Source: Rhodococcus sp. OK519 (lineage in GTDB: Bacteria > Actinomycetota > Actinomycetes > Mycobacteriales > Mycobacteriaceae). From it: a stretch of DNA of 64,000 nt. The notes under the pieces are model-generated. The model saw only the letters and a program-made list of their open reading frames with translations. It was not told the origin of the DNA and did not search any database. The translations under genes and the position numbers were made by a program. Shown here one piece after another: positions 59,505 through 64,000 of this stretch. Each line of letters begins with the position of its first letter. Position 1 is the first letter of the stretch. The DNA lies in assembly GCF_003051005.1 (NCBI RefSeq), contig NZ_QAOW01000009.1, positions 186,001-250,000 of the forward strand, given 5' to 3'.

Positions 59505-60698
59505 GTGACCACGACCGGTCCCCGGACCACCGCACTGACGAACATCGGCACTCTCGTCACCAACGACCCCTCACTGGGCGACGGTGCACTGGGTGTCCGA
59601 CACGACGCCGCGGTCGTCTTCGAGGACGGCGTGGTCGCGTGGGTCGGTGACTCCGCGGACGCCCCGGCCGCCGACACCGCCCACGATCTCGGTGGCCGGG
59701 CCGTGCTGCCCGGCTTCGTCGAGAGCCACTCGCACCTGGTGTTCGCCGGTGAGCGGGCCGAGGAGTTCGCGGCCCGGATGTCGGGCGAGAAGTACGCCGC
59801 GGGCGGCATCCGCACCACTATCGAGGCGACGCGCGCCGCGAGCGACGACCAGCTCGCCGCGAACGTGCGCCGCCTGCTCGACGAGTCGCTACGCTCGGGC
59901 AGCACCACCGTCGAGATCAAGAGCGGCTACGGCCAGAGCACTCGGGACGAGCTGCGCAGCGTGCAGGTCGCAGGCAGGTTCACCGACGAGGTCACGCTGC
60001 TGGCCGCGCACGTCCCGCCGCCCGAGTACGCCGGCCGCGGCGACGAGTACGTCACGATGGCCGTCGACGAGATGATCCCGGCGTGTGCCCCATACGCGAA
60101 GTGGATCGACGTGTTCTGTGAGCGCGGCGCGTTCACCCTCGAGCAGTCGCGCGCCATCCTGACAGCCGGCGTCGCGCACGGCCTGATCCCCCGCGTGCAC
60201 GGCAATCAGCTGGGCGAGGGCCCGGGTGTGCAGCTGGCCGTCGAGATGGGTGCCGCGTCGGTGGACCACGTCACCTACGTCACCGACGCCGACATCGACG
60301 CGCTGGCGAACAGCTCGACGGTGGCGACGCTGCTGCCGGGCGCCGACTTCTCCACCCGCAACCAGTACCCCGGTGCCCGTGCGCTGATCGACGCCGGTGT
60401 CACGGTCGCGCTGGGAGCGGACTGCAACCCCGGCACCTGCTACACCACCAGCCTGCCGTTCTGCATCGCGATCGCCGTCCGGGACATGCACATGACGCCC
60501 GCCGAGGCCGTGTGGGCGGCCACCGCGGGCGGCGCGAAGGCGCTGCAACGCGACGACGTCGGCAGCCTGCGGATCGGCGCCCGCGCCGACGCGATCGCGC
60601 TCGATGCCCCGTCGTACCTGCACCTCGCCTACCGTCCGGGTGTGCCGCTGATCCGCGAGGTCTTCAAGGACGGCATCCTCGCGACGGCCGCGAACTGA
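59505..60698 (+). CDS. hutI: imidazolonepropionase
   Basis: A 397-residue metal-dependent amidohydrolase opening the imidazolone ring to formiminoglutamate. Metal ligands are in [11 protein letters not shown] near residue 75; substrate/metal blocks follow in [35 protein letters not shown] and [17 protein letters not shown]. The start is the GTG at 59505, with TAGGAG 6 bases upstream. It comes 54 bases after the permease and 21 before hutG. Confidence 0.96.
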   Translation: MTTTGPRTTALTNIGTLVTNDPSLGDGALGVRHDAAVVFEDGVVAWVGDSADAPAADTAHDLGGRAVLPGFVESHSHLVFAGERAEEFAARMSGEKYAAGGIRTTIEATRAASDDQLAANVRRLLDESLRSGSTTVEIKSGYGQSTRDELRSVQVAGRFTDEVTLLAAHVPPPEYAGRGDEYVTMAVDEMIPACAPYAKWIDVFCERGAFTLEQSRAILTAGVAHGLIPRVHGNQLGEGPGVQLAVEMGAASVDHVTYVTDADIDALANSSTVATLLPGADFSTRNQYPGARALIDAGVTVALGADCNPGTCYTTSLPFCIAIAVRDMHMTPAEAVWAATAGGAKALQRDDVGSLRIGARADAIALDAPSYLHLAYRPGVPLIREVFKDGILATAAN

Positions 60699-60719
60699 TC
60701 GAGGGAACAGGCACCTGAC

Positions 60720-61682
60720 ATGAGCAACCACATCGACGTCGACATCGCTCCCCGGCCGTGGTCGGGACGGACCGACGGCCTCGGCCCGGAACACCTGCGC
60801 TGGCACCAGGCCGTCACGCCGTACCGCCCCGGCGAGGGCCCCGGCACCGTCCTGATCGGGTTCGCCAGCGACGAGGGCGTCCGCCGCAACAAGGGACGCC
60901 AGGGCGCTGCCGCCGGCCCCGACGCCCTCCGCAAAGCCCTGTCCTCGATGGCCCTCGAGAACGAGACGACGCTGTTCGACGCGGGCACCGTCGCCGTCAC
61001 GGGCGACCGACTCGAAGCCGGCCAGGAGGCACTCGGCACCGCCGTGACAACGGCACTCGATGCGGGACGGCTCGCCGTCGTCCTCGGCGGCGGTCACGAG
61101 GTCGCGTACGGCACGTATCTGGGAGTGGCTCCCTCCGCGTTGCGGGGGCGGCACCCCCGGCTGGGCATCCTCAATCTCGATGCCCACTTCGACCTGCGCA
61201 GCGACCCGATCCCCAGTTCCGGCACGCCGTTCCGGCAGATCGCCGAGGCCGAGCAGGCCGCGGGCACGAGCCACCGCTACGACGTGATCGGCATCAGCCA
61301 GCCCAGCAACACCAACGTGCTGTTCGACACCGCGCGGAGCCTCGGCGTCCGGTACCTGCTGGACGAGCACTGCGGCGTGGCCGATCGGGCGCGCGTCGAC
61401 GAATTCCTCACCGACTTCCTCGACGACGTCGACCTCGTCTATCTGACGATCGATCTCGATGTCCTGCCCGCCGGCGTCGCACCGGGTGTCAGCGCACCCG
61501 CCGCCTACGGTGTCCCGCTCGAGATCATCCAGCGCGTGTGCGATCGGGTGACCGCGAGCGGCAAACTCGCGGTCGTCGACGTGGCCGAGCTCAATCCGTG
61601 CCTCGACGTCGACAACCGCACCGCCCGCACCGCGGCGCGGCTCATCCACCGCATCGTCACCGGGCACGTGCCGGTGGCCTGA
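60720..61682 (+). CDS. hutG: formimidoylglutamase (arginase family)
   Basis: A 320-residue Mn enzyme hydrolysing formiminoglutamate to glutamate and formamide, the last Hut step in the four-enzyme route. Manganese ligands are in VVLGGGHEVAYG, LNLDAHFDLRS and YLTIDLDVLPAGVAPGVSAPAAYG. No hutF/formylglutamate hydrolase pair is present, so the direct route is used. Released glutamate would feed the NAD-GDH encoded at the other end of the locus. A hairpin follows the stop. Confidence 0.95.
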   Translation: MSNHIDVDIAPRPWSGRTDGLGPEHLRWHQAVTPYRPGEGPGTVLIGFASDEGVRRNKGRQGAAAGPDALRKALSSMALENETTLFDAGTVAVTGDRLEAGQEALGTAVTTALDAGRLAVVLGGGHEVAYGTYLGVAPSALRGRHPRLGILNLDAHFDLRSDPIPSSGTPFRQIAEAEQAAGTSHRYDVIGISQPSNTNVLFDTARSLGVRYLLDEHCGVADRARVDEFLTDFLDDVDLVYLTIDLDVLPAGVAPGVSAPAAYGVPLEIIQRVCDRVTASGKLAVVDVAELNPCLDVDNRTARTAARLIHRIVTGHVPVA

Positions 61683-61719
61683 AACAGCCTGTCACTAGCC
61701 GCTATTCCCCCTCCCCTGT

Positions 61720-61749
61720 AGCCGGCACCCTCTTCCACGGGTGTCGGCT
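61720..61749 (+). terminator. terminator hairpin after hutG
   Basis: AGCCGGCACCC pairs with GGGTGTCGGCT (one G-U pair) around an 8-base loop, 38 bases after the hutG stop, with TTT shortly downstream. It closes the permease-hutI-hutG transcript. Confidence 0.7.
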
Positions 61750-61784
61750 GCAGCGGTTTCGGGGCACCGCTCGTGCTCTGCTCC

Positions 61785-62145
61785 GACGCGCGCGAGATCG
61801 CTAGCATTCACATGCAGGGACAGGTGCGGGCGCTCGCCGCCTTCGATGGGTGCCTCACCGGAGTCGAGGTAGTGGCGCAGGATCTCGGCGAACGCGTCCG
61901 CCCGCTACTGCGCCGGGGTGCGGGAGTTGGTCGGGTCGTCCATCGGATTCCTGGGCTTCGTCAACGCAGACAGCGCCATCAGCAGCATCTCACCGGTCAC
62001 CGCATCGAGATCCCCCTTGACCGCGACCCGCCCATTCAGAGTTTTCGAGGCCTGGAATTCGTTGCGTTCGGTGTCCTCGCTGGGCGGTAGCTCGTCGGAT
62101 TCGAAGATCCGCTCCAACCTGGAGATGCACGTGCGGACGGTCATC
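61785..62145 (-). pseudogene. decayed DUF222/HNH endonuclease-type gene fragment
   Basis: The minus-strand frame encodes SRLERIFESDELPPSEDTERNEF, then TLNGRVAVKGDLDAVTGEMLLMALSAL and TPAQ, which I recognise as the middle of DUF222 (13E12-repeat-like) HNH proteins of actinobacteria. A TAG stop at 61905-61907 follows TPAQ, where intact members continue with Arg. After the stop the same frame resumes family sequence (RADAFAEILRHYLDSGEAPIEGGERPHLSLHVNASDLAR), so one C-to-T change explains it. The N-terminal part and the HNH motif are missing. The ends given are approximate. This fills most of the 597-base gap between hutG and the MerR gene. Confidence 0.75.
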
Positions 62146-62147
62146 GT

Positions 62148-62199
62148 GGTCGCAGTAGGTCCGGTCGCAGTAGGTCCGGTCGCAGTAGGTCCGGTCGCA
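62148..62199 (+). repeat. 15-bp tandem repeat, three copies and a partial
   Basis: GGTCGCAGTAGGTCC is repeated exactly at 62148, 62163 and 62178, then a partial copy GGTCGCA. On the minus strand it would read as TGPTA-type repeats at the broken edge of the DUF222 fragment, consistent with replication slippage in a nonfunctional gene. Confidence 0.9.
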
Positions 62200-62279
62200 C
62201 TGTCCAACAAGACTTTCCTGCACGCGCGCCGCTTGGAGGCTACGGCCCGTCCCGGGGCTATTTTGGCCACGGGTTGTTG

Positions 62280-63107
62280 TCATTGTGGCGGTGGGGTGGT
62301 GTTAAAGATAGGCCAGCAGATTTCTGTGGCGGTGAACGTTGTTGGCGCTGAGGGCGTGCCGCCGAAGTAGTGTTCGCGGATTGGCCCCTGTCGGCTGATT
62401 AGATGCTCGTTGGCGTATGTGCCCAGGGCCGCGTAACTGCGGTCGATACCTTCGTGTCCGCCGGAGTGGGTGAGCACCGCGAACTCAGCCTGGGGTAAGA
62501 CCTCGGCGCGGACGCCTTCCGGGGGTTCGATGGAGTGCAGCGCGGGGACAAAGAGGGTTGATTTACCGCGCGATTCGAGGAAGAGCGCTCGCTCGTAGAG
62601 GCCACCAGGCACCACTGCGGACGGTGCGCCTGCTACCGCGGCAACTGCGTCCAGCAAAGTCTTTAGCGTCGCCGCGAACCAGGTGTCGATCTCGGAAACC
62701 TCGAGGATGGCGCCGATTGACCACACGGCGAGCGCAGCTTCATGGCGCACCGCCACGAAGGCGGGGGTCTGCACTGGAGACAGCAACTCGCGCAGCGCGC
62801 TCACGATGTCGCGGGTCTGTTGCAGCTGCACTTCCATCTGTTCGAGATGAGTCGTGATGATCTCGGTGCGAGTTGCGGCGTCGTTGGTGCTCAGCAGCGC
62901 TTTGATGTCGGGAATGGACATGCCGAGAGATCGGAACCGTCGGATGATGTGTGCATGATCGACCTGGCTGGTGTCGTAGAAGCGGTAGCCCGTGTGGGAA
63001 TCGATATGGGCTGGTTCGAGAATGCCGATGTCGTGGTAATGCCGGAGCGCTTTCCTGCTCAGGCTGGTCATCACTGCGAAGTCACCGATCGAGACCTGTG
63101 CACTCAT
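62280..63107 (-). CDS. MerR-family regulator with GyrI-like effector domain
   Basis: A 275-residue activator. The MerR winged helix is in residues 1-75 (SIGDFAVMTSLSRKALRHYHDIGILEPAHIDSHTGYRFYD), followed by a dimerisation helix (about 80-120) and a GyrI/AraC-type small-molecule-binding domain (about 125-270; AFVAVRHEA, GGLYERALF, AEFAVLTHSGGHEGI). The architecture is that of BmrR/TipA-like multidrug sensors. It diverges from a SnoaL-like protein and SDR gene. Both promoters have 19-base spacers with internal palindromes, the geometry MerR activators need. Confidence 0.88.
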   Translation of the reverse strand: MSAQVSIGDFAVMTSLSRKALRHYHDIGILEPAHIDSHTGYRFYDTSQVDHAHIIRRFRSLGMSIPDIKALLSTNDAATRTEIITTHLEQMEVQLQQTRDIVSALRELLSPVQTPAFVAVRHEAALAVWSIGAILEVSEIDTWFAATLKTLLDAVAAVAGAPSAVVPGGLYERALFLESRGKSTLFVPALHSIEPPEGVRAEVLPQAEFAVLTHSGGHEGIDRSYAALGTYANEHLISRQGPIREHYFGGTPSAPTTFTATEICWPIFNTTPPPQ

Positions 63108-63143
63108 AGCGTCCTCCTCTGCGCGCTGGCGGGTTGTAGGGGC

Positions 63144-63174
63144 ATCCTGCAGTCTCCCCCTAGGGCAAGGTCAA
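63144..63174 (-). promoter_or_regulatory. merR promoter with 19-bp spacer (TTGACC..CAGGAT)
   Basis: On the minus strand TTGACC (63174-63169) and CAGGAT (63149-63144) are 19 bases apart; the spacer contains CCCTAGGG (63158-63165). The long spacer is typical of MerR-controlled promoters. Confidence 0.65.
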
Positions 63175-63301
63175 CAGTGCAGTGCGAGTCCGAGAGGTCC
63201 CGTTCGTACCGTCCTCTACTAAAACACTGGCGAGCCAGTGGCAGCGCTGGGGAAACGGACCCCGCTGCAGCCAGGCATAGATGCGAGATCGCCACCCTGG
63301 G

Positions 63302-63332
63302 TTGACATTCCCCTTACGGGAAGTTCCACCGT
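63302..63332 (+). promoter_or_regulatory. target promoter with TTGACA and TTCCC-N5-GGGAA
   Basis: TTGACA (63302-63307) precedes the perfect 5-bp inverted repeat TTCCC/GGGAA (63308-63322); a 19-base spacer leads to a weak CACCGT at 63327. A start near 63339 would make the mRNA almost leaderless. The MerR protein is the probable activator. Confidence 0.55.
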
Positions 63333-63338
63333 GGGGTC

Positions 63339-63683
63339 ATGACAACAGCATGGGATGGACTCCCGAACACAGTAAAGACGTTTATGACCGCCCTCAACGA
63401 CCAAGAGGACGGTCGAGCGCTGGCCACCTTCACCGCCGATGCGGTCGTGACCGACGACGGCCGGGGCTACACGGGCCGCGACGAGATCGGAGCCTGGCTG
63501 GCAGCCTCTGTGAGCGGCAGTGAATACACCTATACATCCGAATTCACCGGCGCCACCAGGACCGCCACCACTGTCGATGTCGGGCAGCACCTGGAGGGCA
63601 ACTTCCCCGGCGGGGTCGCCGACCTGCACTACCGCTTCACGTTGGACGGCGCGCTGATCAGCCAGTTGGTGATCGAGCCGTGA
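63339..63683 (+). CDS. SnoaL-like (NTF2-superfamily) protein
   Basis: A 114-residue cone-shaped alpha+beta protein: FMTALNDQEDGRALATFTADAVVTDDGRGYTGRDEIGAWL is the usual helix and strand start, and the second half forms the sheet ending HYRFTLDGALISQLVIEP. Members bind or isomerise small hydrophobic compounds. It overlaps the following SDR gene by GTGA, so the pair is cotranscribed, and the divergent MerR is the likely inducer-responsive regulator. Confidence 0.85.
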   Translation: MTTAWDGLPNTVKTFMTALNDQEDGRALATFTADAVVTDDGRGYTGRDEIGAWLAASVSGSEYTYTSEFTGATRTATTVDVGQHLEGNFPGGVADLHYRFTLDGALISQLVIEP

Positions 63684-64000
63684 CGCGACGATGGTTCATC
63701 ACAGGAGGCACGCCCGGCGGCTTCGGGGTCGCGTTCGCCGAGGCGGCACTGGAGACGGGGGACCGCGTAGTGCTCACCTCCCGGCGTCCCCACGAGTTGG
63801 CGGCGTGGGCCGAGCAGTACGGTGACCGCGTTCTGGTCGTGTCGCTTGATGTCACTGATACCGCGCAGGTACAGCGCGCGGTGCGTGCGGCCGAAGAGCA
63901 CTTCGGCGGGATCGACGTGCTGGTCAACAGCGCCGGCCGCGGCTGGTTCGGATCGATCGAGGGCATGAACGAGACCTCGATGCGGGCAATGTTCGAGCTG
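63680..64000 (+). CDS. SDR-family oxidoreductase, truncated by window end
   Basis: The first 107 codons of a short-chain dehydrogenase: RRWFITGGTPGGFGVAFAEAAL (cofactor motif variant TGGTPGGFG), LTSRRP, VSLDVTDTAQV and VLVNSAGRGWFGSIEGM. The GTG start overlaps the SnoaL-like stop. The active-site YxxxK lies beyond position 64000. The pattern fits the SDR subgroup that accompanies SnoaL-like proteins in actinobacterial MerR or TetR modules. Confidence 0.85.
   Translation, partial: MTRRWFITGGTPGGFGVAFAEAALETGDRVVLTSRRPHELAAWAEQYGDRVLVVSLDVTDTAQVQRAVRAAEEHFGGIDVLVNSAGRGWFGSIEGMNETSMRAMFEL

Noticed and set aside
1-64000. tRNA, rRNA, CRISPR array, insertion sequence, prophage or cobalamin riboswitch
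   Set aside because: None recognised by eye on either strand; short RNAs or diverged elements could be missed without a covariance search.

Overview
This is 64 kb of high-GC chromosomal DNA with dense, overlapping genes, frequent GTG starts and many TetR, IclR and MerR regulators. It fits an aerobic mycolic-acid actinomycete, most likely Rhodococcus or a close relative. That assignment is an inference from gene content and style; no rRNA or marker gene is present. I saw no tRNA, rRNA, CRISPR array, insertion sequence or prophage.

Layout. (1) 0-3.6 kb: a lipid-type operon on the minus strand (TetR, acyl-CoA dehydrogenase, phosphotransferase, SDR) with a palindromic operator. (2) 3.7-7.3 kb: two tandem penicillin-binding lipoproteins; the downstream copy has lost every transpeptidase motif. 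(3) 7.4-10.9 kb: a small ribbon-helix-helix-like protein, a beta-carbonic anhydrase, an ABC-F ATPase and a small membrane protein. (4) 11.0-13.6 kb: a complete ECF nickel/cobalt importer, cbiMNQO. (5) 13.7-21.8 kb: an accessory stretch with two MFS exporters, a hydroxyacid dehydrogenase / metallo-hydrolase / aldo-keto reductase operon, and local regulators.

(6) 21.8-37.7 kb: a minus-strand block of 18 genes for a high-affinity group 1h (actinobacterial) [NiFe] hydrogenase. Reading with transcription it runs hypA, hypB, hhyS, hhyL, hhyE-like iron-sulfur protein, four cluster-specific proteins of unknown function, maturation protease, hypC, hypF, a sugar-isomerase-like/HypC-like fusion, a SIS protein, hypE, a second hypC, hypD and one more unknown. 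The structural genes have their own promoter. The nickel importer 8 kb away could supply the metal.

(7) 37.8-42.3 kb: a TetR / TauD-type dioxygenase / solute-binding lipoprotein group, then a divergent ArsR / hydrolase pair. (8) 42.3-61.7 kb: a large histidine-utilisation region. HutC, a CitE-like lyase and a short NAD-glutamate dehydrogenase lie on the minus strand. On the plus strand are hutU, acyl-CoA dehydrogenase, CaiB-type CoA-transferase, two IclR regulators, hutH, an aminotransferase, a FAD-linked 2-hydroxyacid oxidase, an NCS1 permease, hutI and hutG. The interleaved CoA and 2-hydroxyacid genes are not part of the textbook Hut pathway. I propose they feed imidazolepropionate (via the CoA thioester, to urocanate) and imidazolelactate (via imidazolepyruvate, to histidine) into it. 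HutC-type palindromes overlap the hutU/gdh and permease promoters, and a separate 16-bp IclR-type palindrome ties one IclR gene to hutH.

(9) 61.8-64 kb: a decayed DUF222/HNH fragment with an in-frame stop, a MerR regulator divergent from a SnoaL-like protein, and the start of an SDR gene that runs off the window.
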